From Methylobacterium gossipiicola (GTDB lineage Bacteria; Pseudomonadota; Alphaproteobacteria; Rhizobiales; Beijerinckiaceae): DNA of 64,000 nt. The DNA is taken from positions 17,273 to 81,272 of the forward strand of contig NZ_FOPM01000019.1 of the NCBI RefSeq assembly GCF_900113485.1. The letters are read 5' to 3'. Made by a program: the position numbers and the translations under genes. Below the pieces are notes generated by a model. The model saw only the letters and a list, made by a program, of their open reading frames with translations, made no database searches and was not told where the DNA came from. Shown here piece after piece: positions 1-9,926 of this stretch (position 1 is the first letter of the stretch; every line of letters starts with the position of its first letter).

Positions 1-565
1 CCTGATTGCGGAAGCCCTGCGCCGTCACCGTGGTGCCCTGGACCTCGCCCGGCTCGCAATCCGGGAAGTTGACGTTGACGACGATGCCGGGCTCGATCCC
101 GATCTCGAGAATTTTTCGGACGACGCCCGGGCCGTGCTCGGCGGCGGTGTGCCACTTGATGGCACCGCGCCCGCCGGCGCCGTAGGCCTGGCTCAGGGCG
201 ATGGAGCGCACGTTGAGGATCGTGCCCTCCATGGCGGCCGCGATGGTGCCCGAATAGGTAACGTCCTCGGCGACGTTCTGGCCGCGGTTGACCCCCGACA
301 GGACGAGGTCCGGCCCGTGGTCCTTGAGGATGTGGCGCACCCCCATGATCACGCAATCGGACGGCGTGCCCTTCACGGCGAAGCGCTTCTCGGCCACCTG
401 ACGCAGGCGCAGGGGATCGTTGAGCGACAGCGAGTGCGACACGCCCGACTGGTCGGTCTCGGGCGCCACGACCCAGACGTCGTCGGAGAGCGAGCGGGCG
501 ATGCCCTCCAGGGTCTCGAGACCCGGGGCGTGGATGCCGTCGTCGTTGGTGACGAGAATGCGCAT
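1..565 (-). CDS. surE: 5'/3'-nucleotidase SurE (3' part cut by window edge)
   Basis: SurE is a metal-dependent phosphatase acting on nucleoside 5'- and 3'-monophosphates, associated with stress survival and repair. The first 188 codons are present; the rest lies off the left edge. The start reads [15 protein letters not shown], with the metal-binding Asp pair of the NDDG motif at residues 8-9. The family signatures GTPSDC and SGVNRGQN follow near residues 80 and 103. The ATG overlaps the serS stop codon by one base (TGATG), so translation is probably coupled to serS. The serS-surE order is usual in alphaproteobacteria. No in-frame stop is seen in the visible part. Confidence 0.96.
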   Translation of the reverse strand, partial: MRILVTNDDGIHAPGLETLEGIARSLSDDVWVVAPETDQSGVSHSLSLNDPLRLRQVAEKRFAVKGTPSDCVIMGVRHILKDHGPDLVLSGVNRGQNVAEDVTYSGTIAAAMEGTILNVRSIALSQAYGAGGRGAIKWHTAAEHGPGVVRKILEIGIEPGIVVNVNFPDCEPGEVQGTTVTAQGFRNQ

Positions 566-1848
566 CAGATGGTGTGTCCCTCGATCCGGTCGATCCCGCC
601 CATATAGGCCTTCAAGGCCGAGGGCACCGTGACGCTGCCGTCGGGATTCTGGTAATTTTCCATGACGGCGATGAGGGCGCGGCCCACCGCCACGCCCGAC
701 CCGTTGAGGGTGTGGACGAAGTTCACTTGCTTACCGTCCTTGACCCGGAACCGGGCATTCATCCGGCGGGCCTGAAAATCGCCGCAGACGGAGCAGGACG
801 AGATCTCCCGGAACGTCTCCTGGCCGGGCATCCAGACCTCGATGTCGTAGGTCTTTTGGCTCGCGAAGCCCATGTCGCCGGTGCACAGCGTCATGATCCG
901 GTACGGCAGATCGAGCTTCTTCAGCACGGCCTCCGCCGAGCCCAGCATGCGCTCGTGCTCGTCCGCCGACTGCTCCGGCGTGGTGATGGAGACGAGCTCG
1001 ACCTTGTTGAACTGGTGCTGGCGCAGCATGCCGCGGGTGTCGCGGCCCGCCGAACCGGCTTCGGCCCGGAAGCAGGGGGTGAGCGCAGTCAGACGCAAGG
1101 GAAGTTCCTCCTCGCGCAGGATCGATTCACGCACGAGGTTGGTCAGGGGCACCTCGGCCGTGGGAATCAGCCAGTGCTCGCGCACGGCGAACTGGTCGTC
1201 CCGGAACTTCGGCAGTTGCGCCGTGCCGAACATCGCCTCGTCGCGCACCATCAGGGGCGGCGCCACCTCCGTATAGCCGTGCTCGCCCGTGTGAAGGTCG
1301 AGCATGAACTGGCCGAGCGCCCGCTCGAGCCGGGCGAGTTGCCCCTTCAGCACCACGAAACGCGCGCCCGACATCCGGGCGGCCGCCTCGAAATCCATCA
1401 GCCCCGAGGCTTCGCCGATCTCGAAATGCTGTTTGCCCGTGGCGAGCCGGGGGCGCTGGGCGTCGAAGCGGCGATATTCGACGTTGCCGTGCTCGTCGGC
1501 CCCCTCGGGCACCTCGGGATTGGGGCGATTCGGGATCGCCGCGAGCTTCTCGTCGAGGAGCGCACCGGCCTGCGTCTGCGCCGCATCCAGCCCCGGCGCC
1601 TCGTCCTTCAGGCGCGCGACCTCTTCCATGAGTTCGGCGGCCCGGGCCTCGTCCTTGGCCTTCTTGGCGCCGCCGATCTCCTTGGCGAGGGCATTGCGGC
1701 GCTCCTGATTCGCCTGCGCCGCCGAGGTCGCGCCCTTGCGGGCGTCGTCGAGGGCGATGAGCTCGGCCGCCAGCGGAGCGAGTCCCCGGCGACGCAGGGC
1801 ATCGTCGAAGGCGTCCGGATTCTCGCGGATGGCGCGGATGTCGTGCAT
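565..1848 (-). CDS. serS: Serine--tRNA ligase
   Basis: This enzyme charges tRNA-Ser with serine in the cytoplasm (class II synthetase) and also loads tRNA-Sec where one exists. The product is 427 residues, normal for bacterial SerRS. The N-terminal tRNA-binding antiparallel coiled coil spans about residues 29-105. Class II motif 2 ([14 protein letters not shown]) is near 260-273 and motif 3 ([10 protein letters not shown]) near 383-392. The reading frame is open further upstream, but homologues start at [10 protein letters not shown], which is chosen here. It lies between tatC (100 bp upstream) and surE (1-nt overlap) and is probably read with the tat genes. Confidence 0.97.
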   Translation of the reverse strand: MHDIRAIRENPDAFDDALRRRGLAPLAAELIALDDARKGATSAAQANQERRNALAKEIGGAKKAKDEARAAELMEEVARLKDEAPGLDAAQTQAGALLDEKLAAIPNRPNPEVPEGADEHGNVEYRRFDAQRPRLATGKQHFEIGEASGLMDFEAAARMSGARFVVLKGQLARLERALGQFMLDLHTGEHGYTEVAPPLMVRDEAMFGTAQLPKFRDDQFAVREHWLIPTAEVPLTNLVRESILREEELPLRLTALTPCFRAEAGSAGRDTRGMLRQHQFNKVELVSITTPEQSADEHERMLGSAEAVLKKLDLPYRIMTLCTGDMGFASQKTYDIEVWMPGQETFREISSCSVCGDFQARRMNARFRVKDGKQVNFVHTLNGSGVAVGRALIAVMENYQNPDGSVTVPSALKAYMGGIDRIEGHTI

Positions 1849-1948
1849 GGGGTCGCTCGGAACAGGCTTCTCAACAGACGACGAGGCTTTGCAGCATCGA
1901 CGCCGGCCCGACAAGGGTGGCGACCCGAACCGGCCGGCGGCCCTCCCC

Positions 1949-2749
1949 CTACGGCTCCAGCCCCTCGGCCTTGCGCTGTGCCGCGCGACGGCGTTCGACG
2001 CGGCCCACCGAAAAGATCGAGGCCTCGTAGAGGAGGATCATCGGGATCGCCAGGGAGAGCTGGGAGATGACGTCCGGAGGGGTCAGCACCGCCGCCACCA
2101 CGAAGACGAGGACGATGGCGTAGCGGCGCTTCTCGCGCAGGAACGCGGTGTCGATGACGCCGATCTGTCCCAGCAGCGTGAGGATCACCGGCAGCTGGAA
2201 CGCGATCCCGAAGGCGAAGATCAGCGTCATGATGAGCGAGAGGTACTCGTCCACCTTCGGCAGGAGAGCGATGGTCGCCTCCCCCGGCTGCCCGATCTGC
2301 TGCAGCGAGACCGAGAACTGGATCAGCAGCGGCATCGCCAGGAAGAACACCACCAGGGCGCCGAGGATGAAGAAGATCGGCGTCGCGACGAGATAGGGCA
2401 GGAAGGCCTGTCGCTCGTTGCGGTAGAGGCCCGGCGCCACGAAAGCGTAGATCTGGGTCGCGATCACCGGAAACGCCAGGAAGCCGGCACCGAACACGCT
2501 GAGCTTGATGTTGGTGAACACCTGCTCGAGGAAGTGCGTAGCGATGAGCTTGGCGTTTTCGGCCCCCACCACGGAGACGTAGGGCCAGACCAGGATGTTG
2601 TAGATGTGCCGCGAGACGAAGAAGCACGCGAAGAACATCACCACGAAGGCGGCGAGCGACTTGATGAGCCGGGACCGCAATTCGATGAGATGGTCGAGGA
2701 GCGGGGCCCGCGACGCCTCGATGTCGGCGTCATCCGTCGCGTTGGTCAT
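1949..2749 (-). CDS. tatC: Sec-independent protein translocase TatC
   Basis: TatC is the six-helix core of the twin-arginine translocase and binds the RR signal peptide together with TatB in the inner membrane. The product is 266 residues. The conserved N-terminal amphipathic stretch ([13 protein letters not shown]) near residues 16-28 is present, followed by six hydrophobic helices. The ATG overlaps the tatB stop by 4 nt (ATGA), indicating coupling. A Tat substrate candidate (PhoX type) is encoded at the other end of the window. Confidence 0.97.
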   Translation of the reverse strand: MTNATDDADIEASRAPLLDHLIELRSRLIKSLAAFVVMFFACFFVSRHIYNILVWPYVSVVGAENAKLIATHFLEQVFTNIKLSVFGAGFLAFPVIATQIYAFVAPGLYRNERQAFLPYLVATPIFFILGALVVFFLAMPLLIQFSVSLQQIGQPGEATIALLPKVDEYLSLIMTLIFAFGIAFQLPVILTLLGQIGVIDTAFLREKRRYAIVLVFVVAAVLTPPDVISQLSLAIPMILLYEASIFSVGRVERRRAAQRKAEGLEP

Positions 2750-3225
2750 CGGGCGGGATCGTGCTGCGTGTTGGCCGGGGCCGGAGAATTCGGCGTCGCG
2801 GCGGGGGGGGAGGACACCAGCGGATCGGCGACGGACACGGCCGGCGCCGGCTCGACCGGGGGCACCGGGTCCTTCTCGGCGAGTTGCGCCGCGACGTTCG
2901 CTAGGGGCTGGGTCGGCGAGGGCGTGGTCCGGGTGTGACCGTCCACCGCACCCTTGATCTCGTCACGGATGGTCTGAACCGGATTGAAGACCGGCCCCAT
3001 GGTGCCGGCGGATTTGCGGACGCCATCGACTTCGCGACGGATCTCATCGAACTCCGCCTCGCGGACCGCCTCGTTGAACTGGGCCTGGAACTCGCCAGCC
3101 ATGCGGCGCATCCGGCTCGTCACCTGCCCGACCGTGCGCAGGGCCTTGGGCAGATCCTTCGGACCGATGACGATGAGGGCGACGCCGCCGATCAGCATCA
3201 CCTCGCCCCAACTCATGTCGAACAT
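2746..3225 (-). CDS. tatB: Sec-independent protein translocase TatB
   Basis: TatB is the partner of TatC in the signal-peptide receptor complex. At 159 residues it shows the typical layout: a short N-terminal membrane helix (residues about 5-21, with the IGPKDLP hinge at 21-27), an amphipathic helix (about 28-60), and a long acidic then Pro/Ala-rich cytoplasmic tail. The motif FDMSWGE at the start distinguishes it from TatA. It is 114 bp downstream of tatA and overlaps tatC by 4 nt. Confidence 0.95.
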   Translation of the reverse strand: MFDMSWGEVMLIGGVALIVIGPKDLPKALRTVGQVTSRMRRMAGEFQAQFNEAVREAEFDEIRREVDGVRKSAGTMGPVFNPVQTIRDEIKGAVDGHTRTTPSPTQPLANVAAQLAEKDPVPPVEPAPAVSVADPLVSSPPAATPNSPAPANTQHDPAR

Positions 3226-3339
3226 AGGCTGATTGTCCCGCGGTCGCGCGATGCCCGTGGCAGCGGGTGCCTATCGCAGGTCGGGCGCGGCTGCGCCAGA
3301 CCTTGCACGGCCCCCTCGATGCTCCCGACGACCTTGGCG

Positions 3340-3591
3340 TCAGACGACCTTGCGGTCGGCGGCGACGGGATTGGCCGTGGCCGGCTCGTTCTGGTGCGGC
3401 AAGGTCCGGACGGGCTCACCGGCGCTGGGCGGCGGCACGGCCGTCGGCGCGTCGTCCTCGGCCATGCCCTTCTTGAACGCCTTGATGCCTTTGGCGACGT
3501 CGCCCATCAGGTCGGAGATCTTGCCGCGCCCGAACAGCAGCATCACGATGCCGGCGACGATGATCCAGTGCCAGATACTCATGCTGCCCAT
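3340..3591 (-). CDS. tatA: Sec-independent protein translocase TatA
   Basis: TatA is the pore-forming subunit of the twin-arginine translocase. The product is 83 residues with a short membrane helix (about 6-22), the [16 protein letters not shown] hinge and amphipathic helix, and a variable Pro-rich tail. Translation may begin at MGSMSIW or at the second Met (MSIWHW, position 3582). A GGGAGG Shine-Dalgarno sequence lies just before the first ATG. It is the first tat gene here, 181 bp after nagZ. In that gap a TTGTGT box with TAGGTT 17 nt on (minus strand) is a weak promoter candidate. Confidence 0.94.
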   Translation of the reverse strand: MGSMSIWHWIIVAGIVMLLFGRGKISDLMGDVAKGIKAFKKGMAEDDAPTAVPPPSAGEPVRTLPHQNEPATANPVAADRKVV

Positions 3592-3772
3592 GGCAACCTC
3601 CCGCGCCGCGGAGGCCCAACGCCCGGCGGCCCCCGCATGTGTCCAGTTAGCGCGAACCTAAGGATCGCACTGCGGCAACACAAGAAGCGCGTGGGATTCG
3701 CGCGCCCATGGGACCCGGAGCCTGTGCGGCGCGCGAGGAGACCGGCTGGGTGGTGCGACGATCGGCGACGCG

Positions 3773-4780
3773 TCAGGCGGCCAGGGACAGGGCGGCTTCG
3801 AACCGGGCGCGGGCCTCGCGCACGTCGAAGGCCGGCGCCGCATCGGCGAGGCGCGCGAGGGCGTTGTCCGCCCGACGTAGGGCCGGACCGGCGAGGGCCG
3901 GGGCCCCCTCGACGACGCCGCGCATCTCGGCGAGGTCGCCGTTGCAATGCAGGCCGACATCGATCCCCGCCGCGAACGCCGCCTCGGTGCGACCGCGAAA
4001 GCTGCCCTGGAGGGCGTGCATCGACAGGTCGTCCGTCATCAGCAACCCGTCGAAACCGATGAAGCCGCGAACCACGCGCTCGATGACGGCGGCCGACTGG
4101 GTGGCCGGACGGTCGGGGTCGAGGGCGGTGAAGACCACGTGGGCGCTCATGGCGAGGGGCAGGTCGGCGAGCGCCCGGAACGGCGCGAAATCCTGCGCCG
4201 TCAGGGTCGCGAGGTCGGTCTCGACCACGGGCAGACCCTTGTGGCTGTCGCATCCCGCGCGACCGTGGCCGGGAATGTGTTTCATCACCGGCAGGACGCC
4301 GCCCTGCATCAGTCCGGACGCGACGGCGCGGCCGATCTCGGCGACCCGCTCGGGGGTGGTGCCGTAGGCCCGGTCGCCGATCACGTCATGGGCGCCGGCC
4401 ACGGGTACGTCGAGCACGGGCGCGCAATCGACGTTGATGCCCACACTCGCGAGATCGTGCGCCATGAGCCGGGCGCCGAGTTCGGCCATGGCGGCGGCCG
4501 AGCCGTCGAGGCGGCCGAAGCGCTCGCCGGCCGGGTAGGCCGGCCAATGCGGTGGCCCCATGCGCTGCACCCGGCCTCCCTCCTGATCGATGAGGATCGG
4601 CGCGTCGGCGCGGCCCACGGTGTCGCGCAGGGCTTGGGTCAGGGCCCGCACCTCGTCGGGCGTGCCGATGTTGCGCTTGAACAGGATGAAGCCCCAGGGC
4701 GCCACGTCGCGGAAGAACGCGGTTTCCTCCGCCGACAGGGTCTTGCCGGCGCAACCGAGGATGAGGGCACGGGTGGTCAT
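3773..4780 (-). CDS. nagZ: Beta-N-acetylhexosaminidase NagZ
   Basis: NagZ (glycoside hydrolase family 3) removes GlcNAc from anhydromuropeptides in cytoplasmic peptidoglycan recycling. The product is 335 residues. It begins MTTRALILGCAG and carries the family's DQEGGRVQR near residue 72 and the KHIPGHGRAGCDSHKGLP segment containing the catalytic His/Asp loop. An in-frame GTG lies 30 nt upstream (4810) but has no Shine-Dalgarno. The ATG chosen has AAGGA about 10 nt before it and matches NagZ N-termini. It follows the SPOR-domain gene by 56 nt, so two cell-wall genes are adjacent. Confidence 0.93.
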   Translation of the reverse strand: MTTRALILGCAGKTLSAEETAFFRDVAPWGFILFKRNIGTPDEVRALTQALRDTVGRADAPILIDQEGGRVQRMGPPHWPAYPAGERFGRLDGSAAAMAELGARLMAHDLASVGINVDCAPVLDVPVAGAHDVIGDRAYGTTPERVAEIGRAVASGLMQGGVLPVMKHIPGHGRAGCDSHKGLPVVETDLATLTAQDFAPFRALADLPLAMSAHVVFTALDPDRPATQSAAVIERVVRGFIGFDGLLMTDDLSMHALQGSFRGRTEAAFAAGIDVGLHCNGDLAEMRGVVEGAPALAGPALRRADNALARLADAAPAFDVREARARFEAALSLAA

Positions 4781-4836
4781 GAAGGGTGCGTCCTTGGGGA
4801 CTTCGGTCACGCAGGAGGGGCTGCTTCAGACGACGC

Positions 4837-6228
4837 TCAGTTCTTCGCCACGAAGCACTGGCCGCCCGATGCCTGGAGCTGGCTGCACAGGCTCGTCGCC
4901 TCGCTCTTGCCGAGGGGTCCGACGCGGACGCGGTAGAGGGACTTCCCGTTGACCTCGGCCTGCCGGATCAGGGCCGGCTTGCCGGCGAGCACGGCATACT
5001 TGCCCTGCATCTCCCGGAAGGCGGCCTGGGCGTCGCTCGCACTGCCCCGCACGCCGAGCTGGACCGCGAAGGAGCCGGAAGCGGGCGCGGGAGACTCCGC
5101 CACCGTGGCGGGCGGCGGGGCCACGGCGGCGGTGGTTTCGGGGGCCGCGGCCGCGACGCGCTGAGGCGCCTTGGCGCGGGGGGCGGGGGTGACCGGCGCG
5201 GGGGTCGGCGCCTCGGCCACGGGCGTCGCCGTCGGGGTGGTGAGGGGCGCGCTCACCCGCGCACCGCGCGGGCGCAGAGACGCCGGGGCCGTGGCACCGT
5301 CGCTGGCGGTACCCGGCAGGGTCATGGTCGGGATCACGGAAGCCGGCGGAGGCTCGGCCGCCTCGGGCTGCGGCGGCAGGGGCGGCGTCTCCGGCTTGAC
5401 CGAGACGGTGCGAACCCGGCGCGGTTCACCGAGGGATTCCGTCAGGGTGCCGGTCTGCGGCGCGCTCGCATTGCCCGTGGCGCTGCCGGGGGTGGCACCG
5501 CCCTCGCTCGTTCCTTGCGCGGTGCGAGCGGCCTGGGCCACGTCGAGGGGCTGCTCCTCGCGGTTGACGATGCGGATCTGCCCGTCCTTGGCGGTACGGT
5601 CGTAGATCTGCTTGTTCTGATCGGGAATCTCGACGCCGTCGGCCTTCTGGGGAGCGACCTTGAGGGGCGCGGTATCGGCCAGGATGGTGGGGACCCCGCC
5701 ATTGCTCGAACCGCCGCCCGAATGCAGGCCGCGCCAAGCGAGGCCGGCCGTGATGCAGACGGCGACGACGCCGAGGCCGGCCCCAACGGAGACGAGGCGG
5801 CTGCGCTGGCGCGGGCGGTTCAGGGGCGTACGGTCGCCGGCATCGAAGGCATCCTGCTCGGCCTGGGGCGCCTCCGCGCCCTGGATCGGATAGGGGGCCT
5901 GCTCCACGGAGGCGAGGTACTGGTCGAAGGCATCCGTCGGCGAGGCGGCGGGCGATCGGTAGGCGGAGGCCGGCTGCACCGGGGGAGCGTCGATGAAGCT
6001 CGGCTCGACGCGCCGGCCCGGAACCGCATCGACTCGCGGGTCGCGGGCCGCCAGGATGGCCCGGAACGGGTCGTCCTGGCCGACGATGCGGGCGAGTTCG
6101 GCCAGCGGATCGGCCTTGGCGGTCCCTTGCGGCTCCACGGCTCCCTGGGGGGGCGTGGTCTGGGGCTGCTGCAGATCCCGCGCGAAGGCATCGAAATCGA
6201 CCGGCGCGCGCGAAGCGTTCGTCGTCAT
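4837..6228 (-). CDS. SPOR-domain membrane protein
   Basis: This is probably a cell-division or envelope protein that binds glycan strands stripped of stem peptides at the septum. The product is 463 residues. A cytoplasmic, Pro/Gln-rich N-terminus is followed by one membrane helix near residues 135-160 (GAGLGVVAVCITAGLAW). A long Pro/Ala-rich, probably disordered periplasmic linker leads to a C-terminal SPOR domain in the last 75 residues (FAVQLGVRGS...YRVRVGP...). The start at 6228 has AAGGGA 8 nt upstream; an ATG at 6237 is too close to that site. It lies 32 nt after argS and before nagZ, so the three are probably co-transcribed. Confidence 0.9.
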   Translation of the reverse strand: MTTNASRAPVDFDAFARDLQQPQTTPPQGAVEPQGTAKADPLAELARIVGQDDPFRAILAARDPRVDAVPGRRVEPSFIDAPPVQPASAYRSPAASPTDAFDQYLASVEQAPYPIQGAEAPQAEQDAFDAGDRTPLNRPRQRSRLVSVGAGLGVVAVCITAGLAWRGLHSGGGSSNGGVPTILADTAPLKVAPQKADGVEIPDQNKQIYDRTAKDGQIRIVNREEQPLDVAQAARTAQGTSEGGATPGSATGNASAPQTGTLTESLGEPRRVRTVSVKPETPPLPPQPEAAEPPPASVIPTMTLPGTASDGATAPASLRPRGARVSAPLTTPTATPVAEAPTPAPVTPAPRAKAPQRVAAAAPETTAAVAPPPATVAESPAPASGSFAVQLGVRGSASDAQAAFREMQGKYAVLAGKPALIRQAEVNGKSLYRVRVGPLGKSEATSLCSQLQASGGQCFVAKN

Positions 6229-6260
6229 GGCAGCCATCCCTTATGTACGCCGCAATCACC

Positions 6261-8021
6261 TCACCGCATTTCGGCCGGCGCGGTGACGCCCAACACCGCG
6301 AGGCCGGAGGCGATCACGCCCCGCAATGCCTCGACGAGGGCCAATCGTGCCCGTGTCGAGTTTCGGTCGGTTGGATTAACAAACCGTAATTGCGGCAAGT
6401 CTTTGCCCTTGTTCCAGAAACCATGCAGCGACGAAGCCAGCTCGTAGAGGTAGAACGCCACGCGGTGCGGCTCGTGGGCAGCGGCGGCCGCCTCGATCAC
6501 CCGGGGATACTGGGCGATGAGGCGCAGGATCTCGGCTTCGCCCGAATCGGTGAGGAGGGACAGGTCGGCGTCGCGCAGCAGGCCGTCCGTGGAAAAGTCC
6601 TCGGCCGGCATCGCCTCGCGGGCCTGACGGAACACCGAGACGCAGCGGGCATGAGCGTACTGGACGTAGAAGACCGGGTTGTCCTTGGACTGCTCCACCA
6701 CCTTGGCGAGGTCGAAATCCAGGGTCGCGTCGTTCTTGCGATAGAGCATCATGAAGCGGATCGCGTCGCGCCCGACCTCGTCCACCACCTCCGCGAGGGT
6801 GATAAACTCGCCGGCCCGCTTCGACATCTTCACGGGTTCGCCCGCGCGCAACAGCCGTACGAGCTGGCAGAGCTTGACGTCGAGGGTGGCCTTGCCGTCG
6901 CTCACCGCCTTCACGGCGGCCTGCATGCGCTTGACGTAGCCGCCATGGTCGGCGCCGAGTACGTCGATGAGGTCCGTGGCGCCGCGGGCGATCTTGTCGC
7001 GGTGATAGGCGATGTCGGACGCGAAGTAGGTGAACGAGCCGTCGGACTTCAGGAGCGGCCGGTCGACATCGTCGCCGAACTCGACGGTGCGGAACAGGGT
7101 CTGCTCGCGGTCCTCCCAATCCTCGGCCAGCTGGCCCTTCGGCGGCGGCAGGCGGCCCTCGTAGACGAGGCCCTTTTCGCGCAGCTCGGCCAGCAGGACG
7201 GGCACCGCCTCCTTCAGGGTGGCTTCGGAGAAGAACACGTCGTGGTGGATGCCGAGGCGCGCGAGGTCGCCTCGGATCAAGTCCATCATCGCCGCGATGG
7301 CGAAGGCCCGCACGGTGGGGAGCCACTCGGCCTCGGGCTGCTCCAGAAGGGTGCGGCCGTAGGTCTCGGCCAGCGCACGCCCGACGGGGACGAGGTAGTC
7401 GCCGGGATACAGCCCGTCCGGCACCGGCCCGACCGCCTCGCCGAGGGCCTCGCGATAGCGAAGATGCGCGGAGCGGGCCAGCACGTCCACCTGCGCGCCG
7501 GCATCGTTGATGTAGTATTCGCGCGTCACGTCGCGGCCCGAGGCCGCGAGGAGGTTGGCGAGGGCATCGCCGAACACCGCGCCGCGCCCATGGCCGACAT
7601 GCATCGGCCCCGTCGGGTTGGCCGAGACGTACTCGATGTTCACCTTGCCCTTGGCGTCTCCCTCCCCCGGCCTGCCGCGCCCGTAGGCGTCGCCCTGCGC
7701 CAGGGCCGCCCGCACCACAGCGTGGAACAGGTTTGGTGCCAGCCGCAGGTTGATGAAGCCGGGGCCGGCGACGCCAGCCTCGACCACGTCCGGGTCGCGC
7801 CGCAGCTCCGCCGCCAGGGCTTCGCCCAGCGCCTTCGGGTTGGTCTTCGCCTCCTTCGCCAGCACCAGGGCGGCGTTGGTGGCGAGGTCGCCATGGCTCG
7901 CGTCGCGGGGCGGCTCCACCACCACGCGCGACAGGTCGAGCCCCTCGGGCAGTTGCCCGGCCCGGACAAGACCCTGCACGGCGGCGCGCACGCGCGCCTC
8001 GAAGGTGGCGAAGATGTTCAT
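6261..8021 (-). CDS. argS: Arginine--tRNA ligase
   Basis: ArgRS is a class I synthetase that charges tRNA-Arg. The product is 586 residues, full length. The HIGH-type signature is HVGH at residues 141-144 within [15 protein letters not shown]. The KMSK loop is intact at residues 398-401. The C-terminal anticodon-binding helical domain ends the protein. The ORF is open to 8069, but homologues begin [11 protein letters not shown], so 8021 is chosen. It lies 103 bp after the dGTPase-like gene and 32 bp before the SPOR gene. Confidence 0.97.
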   Translation of the reverse strand: MNIFATFEARVRAAVQGLVRAGQLPEGLDLSRVVVEPPRDASHGDLATNAALVLAKEAKTNPKALGEALAAELRRDPDVVEAGVAGPGFINLRLAPNLFHAVVRAALAQGDAYGRGRPGEGDAKGKVNIEYVSANPTGPMHVGHGRGAVFGDALANLLAASGRDVTREYYINDAGAQVDVLARSAHLRYREALGEAVGPVPDGLYPGDYLVPVGRALAETYGRTLLEQPEAEWLPTVRAFAIAAMMDLIRGDLARLGIHHDVFFSEATLKEAVPVLLAELREKGLVYEGRLPPPKGQLAEDWEDREQTLFRTVEFGDDVDRPLLKSDGSFTYFASDIAYHRDKIARGATDLIDVLGADHGGYVKRMQAAVKAVSDGKATLDVKLCQLVRLLRAGEPVKMSKRAGEFITLAEVVDEVGRDAIRFMMLYRKNDATLDFDLAKVVEQSKDNPVFYVQYAHARCVSVFRQAREAMPAEDFSTDGLLRDADLSLLTDSGEAEILRLIAQYPRVIEAAAAAHEPHRVAFYLYELASSLHGFWNKGKDLPQLRFVNPTDRNSTRARLALVEALRGVIASGLAVLGVTAPAEMR

Positions 8022-8124
8022 CGGTGATCGGTTTCCGCTCGCGACGGCCGCCTCGTCACGACGGCCCACGTCTCAAGAAGTCGGCATATCAACCGGGGAC
8101 ACGGGTGTCACGGTCGCCCCCCCC

Positions 8125-9372
8125 TCACGGCTCGGCCAGCGGCAGCCCCCGGCTTTCCGGGCTCCAATGCAGATCGGGCGTGGAGGCGAACAGGCGCTTG
8201 TGGGCGAGCACGGCGTAGGTGTCGGTCATCCCGGCGATGTAGTCGGCGACCCGGCGGGCGACGCGGTCCTCCTCCGCCCCAGCAAGGCCGGCCGACCATT
8301 CCTCCGGCATCGCCGCCGGCTCGGTGGTGAAGCGGGCGAACAGGTCGGCGACGATGATGTCGGCCCGGGCCCGCACGGCCAGCACGCCGGGATGGCGGTA
8401 CATGCGGGCGAACAGGAAGGTCTTGATCGCCCGGTCCGCCGCCGCGATGGCCGGCGAGAACGCGATGACGGGGGCGGACGCGGATCGAACGGCGGCAACG
8501 TTGTCCGGGGCCAGGGCGGCGATGCGGCGCCCGCTCTCGGCGATCACGTCCTCGACGAAGCGGGTGATCACCCGCCGCGCCAGTTCGTGGATTTTTCGCG
8601 ATGGGTCGAGGTTGGGATGGAGTTCGTCGATCTCCGCCAGGATGTCGGCGAGGAACGGCACAGCGTCGAGGTCGGCGAGGTCGAACAGGCCGGCCCGCAG
8701 GCCGTCGTCGAGGTCGTGGCTGTCATAGGCGATGTCGTCGGCCAGCGCCGCCGCCTGCGCCTCCGGCCCGGCGAAGCGGGCGAGTTCGAGGTCGTTCAGG
8801 GCGTTGTATTCGAGGATCGCCACCGGGATGCCGCGCGCCGCCCAGCGCGGGGTCGGCGTGCCGTCGGCCTCCAGCAGGGGGCCGTTGTGCTTGACCAGCC
8901 CCTCCAGGGTCTCCCAGGCGAGGTTCAGCCCGTCGAAGCCGGCATAGCGCCGCTCCAGGCGGGTGACGATGCGCAGGGCCTGTGCGTTGTGGTCGAACCC
9001 GCCATGGGCCTGCATCAGGGCATCGAGGGCGTCCTCGCCCGTATGGCCGAAGCAGGTGTGACCGAGATCGTGGCTGAGGGCGAGGGCCTCGGCCAGATCC
9101 TCGTCGAGGCCGAGCGCCCGCGCCAGCGCCCGGGCGATCTGGCTCACCTCCAGGGTATGGGTGAGGCGGGTGCGGTAATGGTCGCCCTCGTGGTGCACGA
9201 AGACCTGGGTCTTGTGCTTCAGGCGGCGAAACGCGGACGAGTGGATGATGCGGTCGCGGTCGCGCTGGAAATCGCTGCGCGTCGGCGAGGACGCCTCGGC
9301 GATGAGGCGCCCGCGCGTGGCGGTCGGATTCGTCGCGTAGGGCGCCCGCCAGCGCTCACCGTTCTGCCGCAC
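8125..9372 (-). CDS. dgt: Deoxyguanosinetriphosphate triphosphohydrolase-like protein
   Basis: This HD-superfamily phosphohydrolase is expected to split dNTPs into deoxynucleosides and triphosphate. The product is 415 residues from a GTG start, the length of the alphaproteobacterial dGTPase-like family. HD-domain metal ligands are visible as H72 (LTHTLEVSQ) and the HD pair at 101-102 ([12 protein letters not shown]). The frame stays open to 9852, but that extension runs antisense through erpA, so the GTG at 9372 (start of [12 protein letters not shown]) is preferred. erpA is divergent, with 96 bp between the starts. Confidence 0.92.
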   Translation of the reverse strand: MRQNGERWRAPYATNPTATRGRLIAEASSPTRSDFQRDRDRIIHSSAFRRLKHKTQVFVHHEGDHYRTRLTHTLEVSQIARALARALGLDEDLAEALALSHDLGHTCFGHTGEDALDALMQAHGGFDHNAQALRIVTRLERRYAGFDGLNLAWETLEGLVKHNGPLLEADGTPTPRWAARGIPVAILEYNALNDLELARFAGPEAQAAALADDIAYDSHDLDDGLRAGLFDLADLDAVPFLADILAEIDELHPNLDPSRKIHELARRVITRFVEDVIAESGRRIAALAPDNVAAVRSASAPVIAFSPAIAAADRAIKTFLFARMYRHPGVLAVRARADIIVADLFARFTTEPAAMPEEWSAGLAGAEEDRVARRVADYIAGMTDTYAVLAHKRLFASTPDLHWSPESRGLPLAEP

Positions 9373-9468
9373 ATCGTCCCCCGGTTGCGCCGCGTTGCGG
9401 CAGGTGCCCGCCACGCCTATCTTGTGTCCCCGAGCGCTTCTGGCAATCGACGAGACCCGAGCATCACG

Positions 9469-9795
9469 ATGGCCGACATCACCCTGACCCCACGCGCGGC
9501 GAAGCGCATCAACGAGATCATGGGAGCCGAGCCGCCCGGCGCGAGCCTGCGGATCAGCGTGAACGGCGGTGGCTGCTCGGGCTTCTCCTACGCCTTCGAC
9601 ATCGAGCGGGCACGGGCCGCCGACGACATCGCCATCGAGCGCGACGGCGCCACGGTCCTCGTCGACCCGATGTCGCTCGAATACATGAACGGGGCGGTCA
9701 TCGATTTCGTGAACGACCTCATCGGCCAGTCGTTCAAGATCGAGAACCCCTTGGCCACCGCCTCCTGCGGCTGCGGCACATCGTTCTCCCTGTAA
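9469..9795 (+). CDS. erpA: Iron-sulfur cluster insertion protein ErpA
   Basis: This A-type Fe-S carrier delivers clusters to apoproteins, typically in isoprenoid synthesis and respiration. The product is 108 residues with the HesB/IscA fold. The three cluster-binding cysteines are in order: GGGCSGF near residue 38 and the C-terminal SCGCGTSF. Its placement next to dgt is common in Rhizobiales, where it is often annotated simply as an HesB/IscA protein. It is divergent from dgt and is read alone here: 131 bp separate it from the next plus-strand gene. Confidence 0.92.
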   Translation: MADITLTPRAAKRINEIMGAEPPGASLRISVNGGGCSGFSYAFDIERARAADDIAIERDGATVLVDPMSLEYMNGAVIDFVNDLIGQSFKIENPLATASCGCGTSFSL

Positions 9796-9926
9796 CGGCC
9801 AAGCCCAAGACACCCCCAAGACGCCCCCAAGACGACGCGCCCGCGATTGCAACGGGCGCGAAAACGCGGCACGGATGCGCCCTCCCCTCTGAAGCGCCGT
9901 TCGCCAGCGATCCGGAAAACCCCCCC

